64,000 nt of DNA from Bacillus ectoiniformans (lineage in GTDB: Bacteria; Bacillota; Bacilli; Bacillales; Domibacillaceae). Each line of letters starts with the position of its first letter. Within the stretch, counting starts at the first letter, position 1. Location: assembly GCF_016908875.1 (NCBI RefSeq), contig NZ_JAFBES010000013.1, positions 1-64,000 of the forward strand. Direction: 5' to 3'. The translations under genes and the position numbers were made by a program. The notes beneath the pieces were generated by a model. That model was not told where the DNA came from and ran no database searches. It saw only the letters and a program-made list of their open reading frames with translations. Shown piece by piece: positions 15,492 through 28,157 of the stretch.

Positions 15492-16601
15492 ATGCCTGAA
15501 AATGAAGCGATTGACCTTAGCAAGTATCAAGTGAGAACAGATTTGGCGGTTGAAGCAAAAGGGCTGGCAGAAGAAAAACAAACGGATAAAAAAGCGATTC
15601 CGGGCGTGCGTACAGAAGAGCGCACTGAAAATGGAATTACCATCACTTCAGTCATTATTGATCAAGAAGCAGAAGAGGTTCTAGGGAAAAAAGCCGGGCG
15701 GTATTTAACGATTGAATCGCAAGGGATACGCAATCATGATACAAATCACCAGCATGAAGTGGAAAAGGTACTGGCTAAAGAGCTGGCTGAATTTATCAAG
15801 GCTGCTGGCATCCAGAAAGACGCAAGCTGTTTAGTCGTAGGGCTTGGAAACAGGCAAGTGACGCCTGATGCTCTAGGTCCGTTAGTATGTCAGCATGTAA
15901 TGGTCACAAGGCATTTATTTGAATTGCAGCCGGAGCATGTGGAGGAAGGGTATCGTCCTGTCAGTTCTCTCGTCCCTGGCGTGATGGGCATGACTGGAAT
16001 TGAGACGGGAGATATCGTCTTTGGCGTAGTGGGAAAGTCGAAGCCGGACTTTCTCATTGTCATTGACGCGTTGGCTTCAAGGTCGATAGAGCGGGTTAAT
16101 GCTACTGTTCAAATTTCTGATACCGGCATTCATCCAGGTGCAGGTGTAGGTAATAAGCGAAAAGAAATCAGTGAAAAGACACTCGGTATACCTGTCATAG
16201 CCATCGGTGTTCCTACGGTTGTCGATGCTGTGTCTATTACGAGCGACACTATTGACTTTATTTTGAAGCATATGGGCAAAGAGATTCGTGAGGGAGGCCG
16301 GCCGTCACGGGCGTTATCACCAGCTGGGCTTGTTTTTGGCGAGAGAACGAAACTGACAGAAGAGGATCTTCCAGATGAAGGGAAGCGTCAGACGTTCCTA
16401 GGCATGATCGGCGTACTTGAAGAAGAAGAAAAACGGCAGCTGATTCGAGAAGTGCTCGCACCGCTTGGGCATAATTTAATGGTGACGCCAAAAGAAGTAG
16501 ATTTATTTATGCAAGATACAGCAAATCTATTGGCCAACAGTTTAAATGCGGCTCTTCATACCTCGATCGATCAAGATAACACGGGTTTTTACACAAAGTA
16601 G
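15492..16601 (+). CDS. gpr: Germination protease GPR (spore protease)
   Basis: This 369-aa endoprotease degrades small acid-soluble spore proteins at germination. Family segments [49 protein letters not shown] and [14 protein letters not shown] are all present. With the ATG at 15492 (GGGAG about 8 bases upstream), 15 residues precede TDLAVEA. That equals the known propeptide length of the zymogen. It is followed by spoIIP, as in other Bacillus genomes. Confidence 0.96.
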   Translation: MPENEAIDLSKYQVRTDLAVEAKGLAEEKQTDKKAIPGVRTEERTENGITITSVIIDQEAEEVLGKKAGRYLTIESQGIRNHDTNHQHEVEKVLAKELAEFIKAAGIQKDASCLVVGLGNRQVTPDALGPLVCQHVMVTRHLFELQPEHVEEGYRPVSSLVPGVMGMTGIETGDIVFGVVGKSKPDFLIVIDALASRSIERVNATVQISDTGIHPGAGVGNKRKEISEKTLGIPVIAIGVPTVVDAVSITSDTIDFILKHMGKEIREGGRPSRALSPAGLVFGERTKLTEEDLPDEGKRQTFLGMIGVLEEEEKRQLIREVLAPLGHNLMVTPKEVDLFMQDTANLLANSLNAALHTSIDQDNTGFYTK

Positions 16602-16680
16602 AAAATAATTAAATAATGGTTCTGCTTTTTTGCACGGAGTCATACGTATAGTACAAGACTTCTGCAGAAAGGGTGGAGCA

Positions 16681-17865
16681 ATGAGAGGGCAACAATCACA
16701 CCAGCTATTTTCAATCAATCTGTCAACGATCGTAAAAGGGATACTAGTCGTAACCATATCTCTCCTTTCACTTTTTTCTATTGCGGGTTTGCTGACTTCG
16801 CTGACCTATAATTACAGGATTTCTTCTCATTCGGTTAATCAAGCAGCTGAACAAGTGACTGGAAAAGCTCTTTATCAATTGTATTCAATGGAGAATAAAT
16901 TGTATTCACAGCAGGCGCCTGAAGAGGCCAAGCTTCCTTCTCTAAGTGAAATGGCCTTTCGTTATGCAACGAATGTTCGCTACGGGGATCCGCGCAGTTT
17001 TCTTGGAAGAGAAGTTCCTGGCTTTTCTATTTTCGATGGAAAGATTTTAGTGGCAGGGGAAGGCACAGATTATACGAATATGCCAATTGAGTCTGAACCG
17101 CCAGCTGGCGTGTTAGATGGAGGGAAAGAGGCCGCTGTCAAAAACACAGAGTCGCTTCCTATAGAAGACCCAGTCAAACAGCCTCCCGCATTAACGACGG
17201 ACGGCAAGAAAAGGGTGTTTGTGTACTTTACACATAACCGTGAAGCGTACTTGCCGCACCTGGAGGGAGTGACTTCAGCAGATGCAGCTCATCATTCCTC
17301 TATGAATGTATCCAAGGTAGGGGAAATGCTTCAATCCCACCTTCATGACCGGGGAATCGGCACGGAAATCGACCGCACAGACATCGTGGCCAAGCTGAAT
17401 CAGTCCGGTCAATCTTATAGTCATTCCTATCAAGCTTCACGATCGGTAGTCGCTGCGGCGCAATCCAATAAAAAAGAACTGCAATACTTTATTGATATCC
17501 ATCGTGATTCTTTGCGAAAAAAGGTGACAACGGCTACGATTGGCGGTAAAAGCTACGCAAAAATTGTTTTTGTCGTTGGTGGGGAGCATGCGAATTACGA
17601 AAAAAATGCAAAATTAGCAGCTGATTTGCACAAATTATTTGAAAAAAAATATAAGGGACTTTCACGGGGCGTTATTTTGAAAAAAGGCAAGAATACGAAC
17701 GGAAAGTTCAATCAAGATCTATCGGATAAGGCAATGCTGGTGGAATTTGGCGGAGTGGACAATACATTTGAAGAACTCAATCGCACATCTGCCGCATTTG
17801 CGGACGTATTTTCCGAGTATTATTGGCAAGCAGAAGCGGTACAGGGCGCTCCTGCTGCTAAGTAG
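16681..17865 (+). CDS. spoIIP: Stage II sporulation protein P
   Basis: This 394-aa membrane-anchored amidase/endopeptidase works with SpoIID and SpoIIM to thin septal peptidoglycan during engulfment. There is one N-terminal membrane segment (GILVVTISLLSLFSIAGLL). The C-terminal catalytic domain includes VFVYFTHNREAY, HHSSMNVSKVG, DIHRDSLRKK and MLVEFGGVDNTFEE. GGTGGAG lies just upstream of the ATG at 16681; an in-frame TTG farther upstream has no site. It probably has its own sporulation promoter, but I see only a weak candidate near 16641. Confidence 0.95.
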   Translation: MRGQQSHQLFSINLSTIVKGILVVTISLLSLFSIAGLLTSLTYNYRISSHSVNQAAEQVTGKALYQLYSMENKLYSQQAPEEAKLPSLSEMAFRYATNVRYGDPRSFLGREVPGFSIFDGKILVAGEGTDYTNMPIESEPPAGVLDGGKEAAVKNTESLPIEDPVKQPPALTTDGKKRVFVYFTHNREAYLPHLEGVTSADAAHHSSMNVSKVGEMLQSHLHDRGIGTEIDRTDIVAKLNQSGQSYSHSYQASRSVVAAAQSNKKELQYFIDIHRDSLRKKVTTATIGGKSYAKIVFVVGGEHANYEKNAKLAADLHKLFEKKYKGLSRGVILKKGKNTNGKFNQDLSDKAMLVEFGGVDNTFEELNRTSAAFADVFSEYYWQAEAVQGAPAAK

Positions 17866-17874
17866 CGAGGTAGC

Positions 17875-18171
17875 ATGATGAAAAAATTATTGATAAACAC
17901 ATATGTATTCGTATCCATTTTATTTATTGGCATTCTCATTGGCCATTTTCACGGAGACTCCACAGATGAAAATCATATGATCGTACCAGAAATGGCTGTC
18001 GAAGTAGAAGACTTAGCTGCTTTTCAAGCTTCTGGTTCCGATGCGAGAGCAGATTTAGAAAGTAAACAGGAACAAATGTCAGAGCAGGAGTCGTTTAATG
18101 TATTCTCATCTGCTGGCCGTTCAATAGCCGATACAGTTACTGTAGTAACAGCATTTTTCTTTCACGAATAA
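17875..18171 (+). CDS. yqxA: YqxA-like protein
   Basis: This 98-aa protein has an N-terminal signal-anchor (LLINTYVFVSILFIGILIG) and an acidic, Gln/Glu-rich extracytoplasmic part. Position between spoIIP and lepA and overall form match B. subtilis YqxA (DUF3679). Two adjacent ATG codons (17875, 17878) follow GCGAGG. Function is unknown; co-transcription with spoIIP hints at sporulation. Confidence 0.75.
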   Translation: MMKKLLINTYVFVSILFIGILIGHFHGDSTDENHMIVPEMAVEVEDLAAFQASGSDARADLESKQEQMSEQESFNVFSSAGRSIADTVTVVTAFFFHE

Positions 18172-18182
18172 TAAGAGGTGCC

Positions 18183-18226
18183 AAAGCTCTTTCGTCCTAT
18201 TTAGCTGCTGGACGGAGGAGCTTTTT
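18183..18226 (+). terminator. Terminator after yqxA
   Basis: An imperfect stem pairs AAAGCTC and CGTCC with GGACG and GAGCTTT, and ends in a T run. Confidence 0.65.
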
Positions 18227-18281
18227 AGCTATTATTTATCTTCATAGAAACAGGAAGCGGCTTAGGAAAGATGGACTGTCA

Positions 18282-18310
18282 TTGTCAATTATAGGACTGG
18301 CTGATATAAT
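18282..18310 (+). promoter_or_regulatory. sigma-A promoter of lepA
   Basis: TTGTCA (18282-18287), 17-base spacer, TATAAT (18305-18310), some 45 bases before the lepA start. Confidence 0.75.
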
Positions 18311-18355
18311 CGAATAATAGCATACATGTGTCCATTAACAGGAGTGAAGCAGAGA

Positions 18356-20185
18356 ATGAATCATGAAGAACGTAGACAAAGACAAAGCCGAATAAGAAAT
18401 TTTTCCATTATCGCTCATATAGATCATGGGAAATCAACATTAGCTGATCGAATTTTAGAGAAAACAAAAGCCTTAACGGCACGAGAAATGAAAAGTCAGC
18501 TGCTTGATTCCATGGACCTTGAACGGGAGCGCGGAATTACCATCAAATTGAATGCAGTGCAGTTAAAATATACAGCTAAAGATGGCGAAGAATATATTTT
18601 CCATTTAATCGACACACCGGGACATGTCGATTTTACGTATGAGGTATCAAGAAGTCTTGCGGCATGTGAAGGGGCCATTCTTGTCGTCGATGCGGCACAG
18701 GGAATTGAAGCTCAAACGCTAGCCAATGTTTATCTTGCCTTAGACAATAACTTGGAAATCATGCCTGTCATTAACAAAATCGACCTGCCTGCAGCAGAAC
18801 CGGAACGCGTACGTCAAGAAGTAGAAGATGTCATCGGATTAGACGCTTCAGAAGCAGTGCTTGCTTCAGCCAAAGCGGGCATTGGCATTGAAGAAATCTT
18901 AGAGCAAGTCGTTGAGAAGGTGCCTGCACCAACTGGCGACCCTGAAGCTCCATTAAAGGCGCTGATTTTTGACTCAGTGTATGATCCTTACCGCGGCGTT
19001 GTTGCCTACATCCGTATCGTTGACGGATCGGTAAAGGTTGGCGATAAAATCAGAATGATGGCAACGGGCAAAGAATTTGATGTAACAGAAGTTGGTGTGT
19101 TCACACCAAAAGCCACTGCACTTGAGGAATTAACAGTCGGAGACGTTGGCTTTTTAGCAGCGGCTATTAAAAATGTCGGCGATACTCGTGTAGGTGATAC
19201 GATCACACTTGCTAATAATCAGGCGACGGAAGCACTGCCAGGTTATCGTAAATTAAATCCGATGGTGTATTGCGGACTTTACCCAATCGATTCTTCTAAA
19301 TTTAATGATTTAAGAGATGCACTTGAGAAACTGGAATTAAACGATTCTGCTCTTCAATATGAGCCAGAGACGTCTCAAGCGCTTGGATTTGGTTTCCGCT
19401 GCGGCTTCCTTGGCTTATTGCATATGGAAATTATTCAAGAGCGTATTGAGCGGGAATTTAAAATTGATCTCATCACAACAGCGCCAAGCGTTATTTACAA
19501 TGTCCATTTAACAGACGGCACTTCGCTAAGTGTAGATAATCCATCTAATATGCCGGATCCGCAGAAGATTGATCACGTGGAAGAGCCTTACGTAAAAGCT
19601 ACCATCATGGTGCCGAATGAATATGTCGGGGCAGTGATGGAGCTTGCTCAGGCAAAGCGCGGCATTTTCATTGATATGCAGTATATGGATGACATTCGTG
19701 TAAACGTCGTCTATGAAATTCCGCTGTCAGAAATCGTGTATGATTTCTTTGATCAGCTGAAGTCAAACACGAAAGGCTATGCTTCATTTGATTATGAATT
19801 GATCGGCTACAAGAATTCTAAGCTTGTGAAGATGGATATCTTATTAAATGGAGATAAGGTCGATGCCCTCAGCTTTATCGTTCACCGCGACTTCGCGTAC
19901 GAACGCGGCAAAGTAATTGTTGAAAAACTGAAGGAATTGATTCCAAGACAGCAATTTGAAGTGCCGGTTCAAGCGGCGATCGGTCAAAAAATTGTTGCAC
20001 GTTCGACCATTAAGTCAATGGGTAAAAACGTATTGGCGAAATGTTACGGCGGAGATATCTCCCGTAAGCGTAAATTGTTAGAGAAACAAAAAGAAGGTAA
20101 AAAGCGGATGAAGCAAGTTGGTTCAGTTGAAGTTCCGCAAGAAGCCTTCATGGCCGTTCTTAAAATGGACGAGCCGAATAAGTAA
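18356..20185 (+). CDS. lepA: Elongation factor 4 (LepA), ribosome GTPase
   Basis: This 609-aa translational GTPase acts on ribosomes and on 30S assembly. The G domain has [13 protein letters not shown], the [11 protein letters not shown] switch and NKIDLP. EF-G-like domains and the family-specific C-terminus ([21 protein letters not shown]) are complete. The ATG at 18356 follows AGGAGTGAAG. Length and sequence are close to B. subtilis LepA. Confidence 0.97.
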   Translation: MNHEERRQRQSRIRNFSIIAHIDHGKSTLADRILEKTKALTAREMKSQLLDSMDLERERGITIKLNAVQLKYTAKDGEEYIFHLIDTPGHVDFTYEVSRSLAACEGAILVVDAAQGIEAQTLANVYLALDNNLEIMPVINKIDLPAAEPERVRQEVEDVIGLDASEAVLASAKAGIGIEEILEQVVEKVPAPTGDPEAPLKALIFDSVYDPYRGVVAYIRIVDGSVKVGDKIRMMATGKEFDVTEVGVFTPKATALEELTVGDVGFLAAAIKNVGDTRVGDTITLANNQATEALPGYRKLNPMVYCGLYPIDSSKFNDLRDALEKLELNDSALQYEPETSQALGFGFRCGFLGLLHMEIIQERIEREFKIDLITTAPSVIYNVHLTDGTSLSVDNPSNMPDPQKIDHVEEPYVKATIMVPNEYVGAVMELAQAKRGIFIDMQYMDDIRVNVVYEIPLSEIVYDFFDQLKSNTKGYASFDYELIGYKNSKLVKMDILLNGDKVDALSFIVHRDFAYERGKVIVEKLKELIPRQQFEVPVQAAIGQKIVARSTIKSMGKNVLAKCYGGDISRKRKLLEKQKEGKKRMKQVGSVEVPQEAFMAVLKMDEPNK

Positions 20186-20259
20186 GAATTTGAGAGGAAG
20201 GGAAAGCATACAGGCTGACCCTTTTTCTCGTTATTTCATCATTTAGAGGAGTTTTATAC

Positions 20260-21405
20260 ATGACGCGTTCAGCTTATATCCACATTCCTTTTTGCCAGCA
20301 AATATGCCATTACTGCGATTTCAATAAAGTATTTTTAAAAAATCAGCCGGTCGATGGCTATTTGAATGCATTAGCTGACGAAATGAAATTAACGCTTGAA
20401 AAGTATCCTGCAGAGAAGTTAGATACTATTTTTGTCGGAGGCGGCACACCTACGGCTTTAAATGCCGAACAGCTAGAAAAACTGTGCGGAAGCATTCGTT
20501 CCTATTTGCCTTTTGAACAGGGGGAATTCACTTTTGAAGCGAACCCTGGCGATTTGACGAAGGATAAATTAAAGGTGCTTAAAGAATACGGCGTAAATCG
20601 TTTAAGTCTTGGTGTTCAAACATTTAATGATGATCTCCTGCGTTCGATTGGCCGTACGCATACCCGTGCGGACGTTTTATCAACAATTAAACTGGCACAA
20701 GCGGAGGGCTTTGAAAATATCAGCATCGACTTGATCTATGCGCTCCCTAATCAAACGCTGGAAGATTTCCGAGAGACATTAGACGAGGCGTTAGCTCTTG
20801 GTTTGCCTCATTATTCAGGGTATTCTCTCATCATTGAACCAAAGACGGTTTTTTATAACTTGATGAGAAAAGACCGTCTGCCACTCCCAAAAGTGGAGAC
20901 AGAAGCTCACATGTACGAATTATTAATGGAGAAAATGAGTGATTACGGTTTGAGGCAATACGAGATCAGTAATTTTGCAAAACCAGGTTATGAAAGCCTT
21001 CATAATCTTGTGTATTGGGATAATGAATCCTATTACGGGTTTGGCGCAGGGGCTCACTCTTATACTGATGGTGTAAGAAGATCCAATCATGGACCGCTGA
21101 AAAAATATATGGAACCGATTGAACAGGGGCGGCTCCCTTATATTACGGAAAGCACGCTGACAAAAGCAGAAATGATGGAAGAAGAAATGTTTCTCGGCTT
21201 AAGAAAAATGCGGGGAGTTTCTGCGGCTGGATTTGAAAAGAAATATGACCTGCCTCTATTTGAATTATTTAAAGAACCGATTGCGGGCATGTCTTCTCGC
21301 GGATTGCTAAAGGTAGAAGATGGTGAATGGCTGCAGTTAACAGAAGCGGGGAAGTTGTTAGGAAACGAAGTTTTTCAAGCGTTTTTACTTTCTATAGAGA
21401 ATTAG
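20260..21405 (+). CDS. hemW: HemW-like radical SAM protein
   Basis: This 381-aa protein has the radical SAM cluster motif C-x3-C-x2-C in HIPFCQQICHYCDF, then FVGGGTPT and NRLSLGVQTF. It belongs to the HemW branch (heme chaperone), not to true oxygen-independent coproporphyrinogen oxidase HemN, because the N-terminal extension and extra Cys of HemN are missing. AGAGGAG precedes the ATG. In this lineage the gene lies between lepA and hrcA. Confidence 0.93.
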   Translation: MTRSAYIHIPFCQQICHYCDFNKVFLKNQPVDGYLNALADEMKLTLEKYPAEKLDTIFVGGGTPTALNAEQLEKLCGSIRSYLPFEQGEFTFEANPGDLTKDKLKVLKEYGVNRLSLGVQTFNDDLLRSIGRTHTRADVLSTIKLAQAEGFENISIDLIYALPNQTLEDFRETLDEALALGLPHYSGYSLIIEPKTVFYNLMRKDRLPLPKVETEAHMYELLMEKMSDYGLRQYEISNFAKPGYESLHNLVYWDNESYYGFGAGAHSYTDGVRRSNHGPLKKYMEPIEQGRLPYITESTLTKAEMMEEEMFLGLRKMRGVSAAGFEKKYDLPLFELFKEPIAGMSSRGLLKVEDGEWLQLTEAGKLLGNEVFQAFLLSIEN

Positions 21406-21438
21406 TGAGAAGTATGATGAATTTTATGAGCGCGTCCG

Positions 21439-21467
21439 TTGACAATAAGAGTTGATTTTGATAATTT
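21439..21467 (+). promoter_or_regulatory. Promoter of the hrcA-grpE-dnaK-dnaJ operon
   Basis: An exact TTGACA at 21439-21444 is followed by an A+T-rich -10 region (GATAAT 21460-21465 or TAATTT 21462-21467). CIRCE starts about ten bases downstream, so HrcA would block initiation. Confidence 0.6.
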
Positions 21468-21477
21468 ATTTATAGAT

Positions 21478-21504
21478 TTAGCACTCATTCTATGAGAGTG
21501 CTAA
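21478..21504 (+). promoter_or_regulatory. CIRCE operator (HrcA binding site)
   Basis: TTAGCACTC, nine bases, GAGTGCTAA: a perfect match to the CIRCE inverted repeat. It lies just before hrcA, so HrcA controls its own operon. Confidence 0.98.
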
Positions 21505-21516
21505 CAGAGGTGATGA

Positions 21517-22548
21517 ATGTTGTTAACAGATCGTCAACTTTTTATATTACAAGTCATTATTGATGATTTCATTCAGTCTGCTCAGCCAGTAGGGTCTCGC
21601 AGTTTATCTAAAAAAGAGGAAATCACCTTCAGCTCAGCCACGATCAGAAATGAAATGGCTGATTTAGAAGAGATGGGTTTCATTGAAAAAACTCATACGT
21701 CTTCGGGGCGTATTCCTTCTGAAAAAGGGTATCGATACTACGTAGATAACCTGCTGCATCCTAAACAGCTGGATCATACAGAAGTGGAAACAATTCATTC
21801 TATCTTTTCTGACCGCATCTATGAAATGGAGAAAGTTGTTCAAAAATCGGCTAAGATCTTATCGGACCTTACCAGTTACACCGCGATTGTCTTAGGTCCA
21901 GGCATTAAAGAGAATAAGGTTAGAAAATTGCAGATTGTTCCGCTCGGCAGAGATACGGCCATTGCGATTATTGTAACCGATACAGGTCATGTCGAAAACA
22001 GAACGTTTACACTTCCGCCGCAAGTTGATGCTTCAGATATTGAAAAAATGGTAAATATCTTAAATGAGCGCTTAGTGGGTGTTCCGCTTTCAGAACTTCA
22101 TACCAAATTATATAAAGAAGTGGTAACACTCATGCGTCAGCATATGAATAACTACGATGTGATGCTCAATATGTTTGCCAATGCGCTCGATTTGTCTCCT
22201 AATGAAAAGCTATTCTTTGGCGGCAAAACGAATATGCTGAACCAGCCTGAATTTCACGATATTGAGAAAGTCCGTTTAGTGATGGATATGATCGAACAAG
22301 AAAAAGGCATCTATCAATTAATTCGAGACATTCCAATGGGAATTCAAGTGAAAATCGGCAAAGAAAATCAAGAACTGGCAATGGAGCATTGCAGCTTAAT
22401 CACAGCTTCCTATGCAATTGGAGAAGAACAAGTGGGTACGATAGCCATTTTAGGGCCAACGCGAATGGAATATTCACGTGTGATCAGCTTAGTGGACTTT
22501 TTAAGTCATGATATGACAAAGGCGCTGACTGATTTATATAGAAGTTAA
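21517..22548 (+). CDS. hrcA: Heat-inducible transcription repressor HrcA
   Basis: This 343-aa repressor binds CIRCE and is kept active by GroEL. The N-terminal winged-helix part ([17 protein letters not shown], then [17 protein letters not shown]) is followed by the GAF-like core and the C-terminal segment [31 protein letters not shown] precedes the ATG. Confidence 0.97.
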   Translation: MLLTDRQLFILQVIIDDFIQSAQPVGSRSLSKKEEITFSSATIRNEMADLEEMGFIEKTHTSSGRIPSEKGYRYYVDNLLHPKQLDHTEVETIHSIFSDRIYEMEKVVQKSAKILSDLTSYTAIVLGPGIKENKVRKLQIVPLGRDTAIAIIVTDTGHVENRTFTLPPQVDASDIEKMVNILNERLVGVPLSELHTKLYKEVVTLMRQHMNNYDVMLNMFANALDLSPNEKLFFGGKTNMLNQPEFHDIEKVRLVMDMIEQEKGIYQLIRDIPMGIQVKIGKENQELAMEHCSLITASYAIGEEQVGTIAILGPTRMEYSRVISLVDFLSHDMTKALTDLYRS

Positions 22549-22647
22549 TAGGGCATCAATAATAATGAAAAAGAGGAGGAGTTGGCGCTTTTGGCCAATT
22601 TCTGGACTCTTTGTGCCTGTTAGATTCATTTTAAGGAGGTGAAATCA

Positions 22648-23235
22648 ATGGCAGAAAAGAATCAACAAGACATTCAAGAAGATGCAATGATGAATGAAGA
22701 ACAACCATTGACAGAAGAAGGGACAGAAGCTGCCGATGTAGAATCGGTATCATCCGACGCAGAAGAGAACGCAGCCGATCCAGCTTCTGAAAAAATAAAT
22801 GAATTAGAACAAAAGCTCGCTGAATCAGAAAATCGCTATTTGCGTCTTCGTGCAGATTTCGATAACTTACGCAGACGTACACAAATCGAAAAAGAAGCAA
22901 GCGAGAAGTATCGCGCACAAAGCTTAATCGCTGAACTTCTTCCGTTAGTCGACAATTTTGATCGAGCGTTAAAAATTGAAGCGACAAACGAACAAACTCA
23001 GTCGCTGCTGCAAGGAATGGAAATGGTATATAAAGGCATTATCGCTGCGCTTGAGAAAGAAGGCGTCAAAGCAATTGAAGCGGTAGGCAGCGAGTTTGAT
23101 CCGAATTTCCATCAAGCAGTTATGACGGATAGTGTAGAGGGCTATGAATCCAATGTTGTGGTCGAAGAATTCCAAAAAGGCTTTATGCTGAAAGACCGCG
23201 TTATTCGTCCGTCTATGGTGAAAGTTAATCAATAA
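22648..23235 (+). CDS. grpE: GrpE nucleotide exchange factor
   Basis: This 195-aa cochaperone releases ADP from DnaK. It has an acidic disordered N-terminus, a long coiled coil ([24 protein letters not shown]) and the conserved FDPNFHQAV segment. AAGGAGGTGAAATCA precedes the ATG at 22648. Confidence 0.96.
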   Translation: MAEKNQQDIQEDAMMNEEQPLTEEGTEAADVESVSSDAEENAADPASEKINELEQKLAESENRYLRLRADFDNLRRRTQIEKEASEKYRAQSLIAELLPLVDNFDRALKIEATNEQTQSLLQGMEMVYKGIIAALEKEGVKAIEAVGSEFDPNFHQAVMTDSVEGYESNVVVEEFQKGFMLKDRVIRPSMVKVNQ

Positions 23236-25092
<1,857 letters not shown>

Positions 25093-25115
25093 TTGCAAGC
25101 TCAATAAAAAAATAG

Positions 25116-25152
25116 AAGTCAAAGTCAAGAAGGTCTTGGCTTTGGCTTTTTT
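25116..25152 (+). terminator. Terminator after dnaK
   Basis: A stem of AGTCAAAGTCAAGA with TCTTGGCTTTGGCT (several G-U pairs) ends in six T. It likely lowers read-through into dnaJ. Confidence 0.7.
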
Positions 25153-25297
25153 CATGAATAGCCGCTAATCAAACGCAGGGAGCTTTCAAAGCGGATAGAG
25201 ATTCTGCAGTAGAGCCAATCCGTATTAACTATTCACTATTCAATAGAAACTGTGTTAAAATATCCTTTATGCGAATGGAATCGGGGAGTGTTTATAG

Positions 25298-26416
25298 ATG
25301 AGCAAACGAGATTTTTATGAAGTTTTAGGGGTGGGAAAAAGCGCCTCAAAAGAAGAAATTAAAAAAGCATACCGAAAGCTATCAAAGAAATATCACCCGG
25401 ATATTAATAAAGAAGCGGGAGCCGATGAGAAATTCAAAGAAGTAAAAGAAGCTTATGAGGCTCTAAGTGATGATCAAAAACGTGCTCAGTACGATCAGTT
25501 TGGACACACGGATCCCAATCAAGGTTTTGGAGGTTCTGATTTCGGCGGCGGCTTTGGCGGCTTTGAAGATATCTTTAGTTCGTTCTTTGGCGGAGGCGGC
25601 AGAAGGAGAGATCCTAATGCGCCGCGACAAGGTGCAGATCTTCAATATACAATGACCATTAAGTTTGAAGAAGCAGTGTTCGGCAAGGAAACAGACATCG
25701 AAATTCCGAAAGAAGAAGAGTGCGGAACTTGCAGCGGAACAGGAGCTAAGCCAGGCACTAAACCGGAGACATGTTCACATTGTCACGGCGCGGGCCAGTT
25801 GAATGTGGAACAAAACACGCCGTTTGGACGCATTGTTAATCGCCGTACATGTCCATACTGCAGCGGCTCCGGCCAAACGATTAAGGAGAAATGTGGAACT
25901 TGCAGCGGCGAGGGAACGGTTACGAAGATGCAAAAAATTCATGTGAAAATCCCTGCAGGAATTGATGATGGCCAGCAGCTGCGCGTGTCAGGTCATGGAG
26001 AAGCCGGAATTAATGGCGGCCCTTCAGGAGACTTGTATATCGTCTTCCGCGTGCTGCCTCACGAATTGTTTGAACGTGATGGCGATGATATTTATTGTGA
26101 AATTCCAGTGACGTTTGTTCAAGCGGCGCTTGGAGATGAAATAGAAGTGCCGACGCTGCACGGAAAAATTAAGCTGAAAGTTCCTGCTGGCACGCAAACA
26201 GGCACGAAATTCCGCCTTCGCGGCAAAGGTGTGCCGAATGTCAGAGGGTATGGAACAGGAGACCAGCATATTCGCGTGAAAGTCATTACTCCAGCGAAGC
26301 TAAACGAAAAACAAAAGCAGCTTTTAAGAGAATTTGCAGAAGTAAGCGGAGAAATGCTGGATGAACAGCAAGCAGGTTTTTTTGACAAGGTAAAACGCGC
26401 ACTAAAGCGTGATTAA
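25298..26416 (+). CDS. dnaJ: Chaperone DnaJ (Hsp40, type I)
   Basis: This 372-aa cochaperone has a J domain (YEVLGV, HPD at YHPDIN), a Gly/Phe-rich segment ([13 protein letters not shown]), four CxxCxGxG-type zinc repeats and the C-terminal substrate-binding part. It stimulates DnaK ATPase. A 205-base gap with a hairpin separates it from dnaK, so it may also have its own promoter. Confidence 0.97.
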   Translation: MSKRDFYEVLGVGKSASKEEIKKAYRKLSKKYHPDINKEAGADEKFKEVKEAYEALSDDQKRAQYDQFGHTDPNQGFGGSDFGGGFGGFEDIFSSFFGGGGRRRDPNAPRQGADLQYTMTIKFEEAVFGKETDIEIPKEEECGTCSGTGAKPGTKPETCSHCHGAGQLNVEQNTPFGRIVNRRTCPYCSGSGQTIKEKCGTCSGEGTVTKMQKIHVKIPAGIDDGQQLRVSGHGEAGINGGPSGDLYIVFRVLPHELFERDGDDIYCEIPVTFVQAALGDEIEVPTLHGKIKLKVPAGTQTGTKFRLRGKGVPNVRGYGTGDQHIRVKVITPAKLNEKQKQLLREFAEVSGEMLDEQQAGFFDKVKRALKRD

Positions 26417-26437
26417 TGAGAACGGAGCTGGTAGGGC

Positions 26438-27376
26438 ATGAAGTGGTCGGAAATTAGCATTCAAACAACAAACGAAGCAGTAGAGCCTATTTCTAATATT
26501 TTGCACGAGGCGGGCGCAAGCGGAGTTGTAATTGAAGATCCTTTAGAATTGGAAAAAGAACGAGAAGATCAATTTGGAGAAATCTACCAGCTTGACCCTC
26601 TTGATTACCCGGATGAAGGGGTCATTGTCAAAGCTTATTTACCTGTAAACAGCTTTGTGGCAGAAACGACGGATGGAATTATCCAGTCCATTAAAAACCT
26701 TGAATCTTATCATATTGATATAGGCAAAAACGTAGTGAAAATAACAGAGGTGCAAGAAGAGGACTGGGCAACCGCTTGGAAACAATATTATAACTCAGTA
26801 AAAATTTCAGAAAAATTTACGATTGTTCCTTCATGGGAGGATTACGAGCGGGTAAATACTGATGAATTAATTATTGAGTTAGACCCTGGAATGGCGTTTG
26901 GCACAGGTACTCATCCGACAACCGTTATGTGTCTGCAGTCGCTCGAAAGATATGTAAAAGAAGGCGATCACGTAGTGGATGTTGGAACTGGTTCAGGTGT
27001 ATTGAGCATTGGCGCAGCATTACTGGGAGCTAAGAAAGTAACAGCGCTTGACCTCGATGAAGTGGCTGTAAAAGCAGCTCAGGAAAATATTGAACTCAAC
27101 CAGGTGCAGGACATCGTGTCCGTATCGAAAAATAATCTTTTAGACGGCATTCACGAACAAGTGGATGTAGTGGTTGCGAATATTTTAGCAGAGGTCATTC
27201 TCTCATTTACAGATGAAGTGGCACAAGTGGTGAAGCCAGGCGGTTATTTCATCTCTTCTGGCATTATTGGCCAAAAGAAAGACCTCGTGAAATCAGCTGT
27301 CGCGGGTGCAGGATTTGAGATTGAAGAAACATTGCTCATGGAAGACTGGGTGGCCATTATCGGCAAGAAAAAGTAA
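26438..27376 (+). CDS. prmA: Ribosomal protein L11 methyltransferase
   Basis: This 312-aa SAM enzyme trimethylates L11. It has the N-terminal substrate-binding half and class I motif [15 protein letters not shown], plus [14 protein letters not shown] and [10 protein letters not shown]. It follows dnaJ closely, as in B. subtilis (yqeT). Confidence 0.95.
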   Translation: MKWSEISIQTTNEAVEPISNILHEAGASGVVIEDPLELEKEREDQFGEIYQLDPLDYPDEGVIVKAYLPVNSFVAETTDGIIQSIKNLESYHIDIGKNVVKITEVQEEDWATAWKQYYNSVKISEKFTIVPSWEDYERVNTDELIIELDPGMAFGTGTHPTTVMCLQSLERYVKEGDHVVDVGTGSGVLSIGAALLGAKKVTALDLDEVAVKAAQENIELNQVQDIVSVSKNNLLDGIHEQVDVVVANILAEVILSFTDEVAQVVKPGGYFISSGIIGQKKDLVKSAVAGAGFEIEETLLMEDWVAIIGKKK

Positions 27377-27399
27377 ATGTATATTGGGGTGGTCTTGTC

Positions 27400-28152
27400 A
27401 TGCAAAGGTACTTTATAAATGAGCGTCCTGCAGATGAACGGACGGTTACAATAGCCGGGGAAGACTTTCATCATTTATCACGGGTTATGAGAATGCAAGC
27501 AGGCGACCGCCTGTTTGTTGTTTTCCCGTCGAAAGAAGCGGCTATTGCAGAGGTGGAAGAGATTTCCAAAGATTATGCGCAGGCATTTATTGTAGAATGG
27601 GTGACAGACGACAAAGAACTGCCGGTAAAGGTGGCGATTGCGAGCGGCCTGCCGAAAGGGGATAAACTCGAATACGTGATCCAAAAAGGGACAGAGCTTG
27701 GAGCCGGCTGCTTTATCCCTTTTCATGCGGATCGCTCCGTTGTGAAGCTTGATGCGAAAAAGGCAGAGAAAAAGACGGAACGCTGGTCAAAGATTGCGAA
27801 AGAAGCCGCAGAACAATCTCATCGCAACCTTATTCCTGAAGTCTATCAGCCGATGAACTTTGATCAATTAATTCAATTGGGAACGGAATATTCTTATAAA
27901 ATATTTGCTTACGAAGAAGAAGCGAAACAAGGAGAAACGGCTGCCTTTCATAAAGTGCTGAAAAGCATGAAGCCAGATGACGACCTTATCGTGGTTTTTG
28001 GACCTGAGGGCGGAATTTCTGATAAAGAAGTAAAAAAGCTTACAGATAACGGATTTATCCCATGCGGACTGGGGCCGAGAATTTTACGGACAGAAACGGC
28101 GCCTTTATATGTTTTATCAGCTGTCTCTTATCAATTTGAACTTATGAGGTGA
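27400..28152 (+). CDS. rsmE: 16S rRNA (uracil1498-N3)-methyltransferase
   Basis: This 250-aa SPOUT-class methyltransferase has GDKLEYVIQKGTELG and the knot motif VVFGPEGGISDKEV, then LGPRILRTETAPLYVLSA. It modifies U1498 in the decoding centre. The start has a GGTGG site and the gene is close behind prmA. Confidence 0.95.
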   Translation: MQRYFINERPADERTVTIAGEDFHHLSRVMRMQAGDRLFVVFPSKEAAIAEVEEISKDYAQAFIVEWVTDDKELPVKVAIASGLPKGDKLEYVIQKGTELGAGCFIPFHADRSVVKLDAKKAEKKTERWSKIAKEAAEQSHRNLIPEVYQPMNFDQLIQLGTEYSYKIFAYEEEAKQGETAAFHKVLKSMKPDDDLIVVFGPEGGISDKEVKKLTDNGFIPCGLGPRILRTETAPLYVLSAVSYQFELMR

Positions 28153-28157
28153 TGAAT

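Noticed and set aside
16641-16648. CATACGTA as a sigma-E -10 for spoIIP
   Set aside because: Only a partial match and no usable -35 at 13-15 bases upstream.
18176-18230. Possible small RNA gene between yqxA and lepA
   Set aside because: The hairpin and T run are fully explained as the terminator of the gpr-spoIIP-yqxA unit.
22631-22987. Minus-strand ORF opposite grpE
   Set aside because: Leu/Arg-rich shadow of the grpE coiled-coil coding region.
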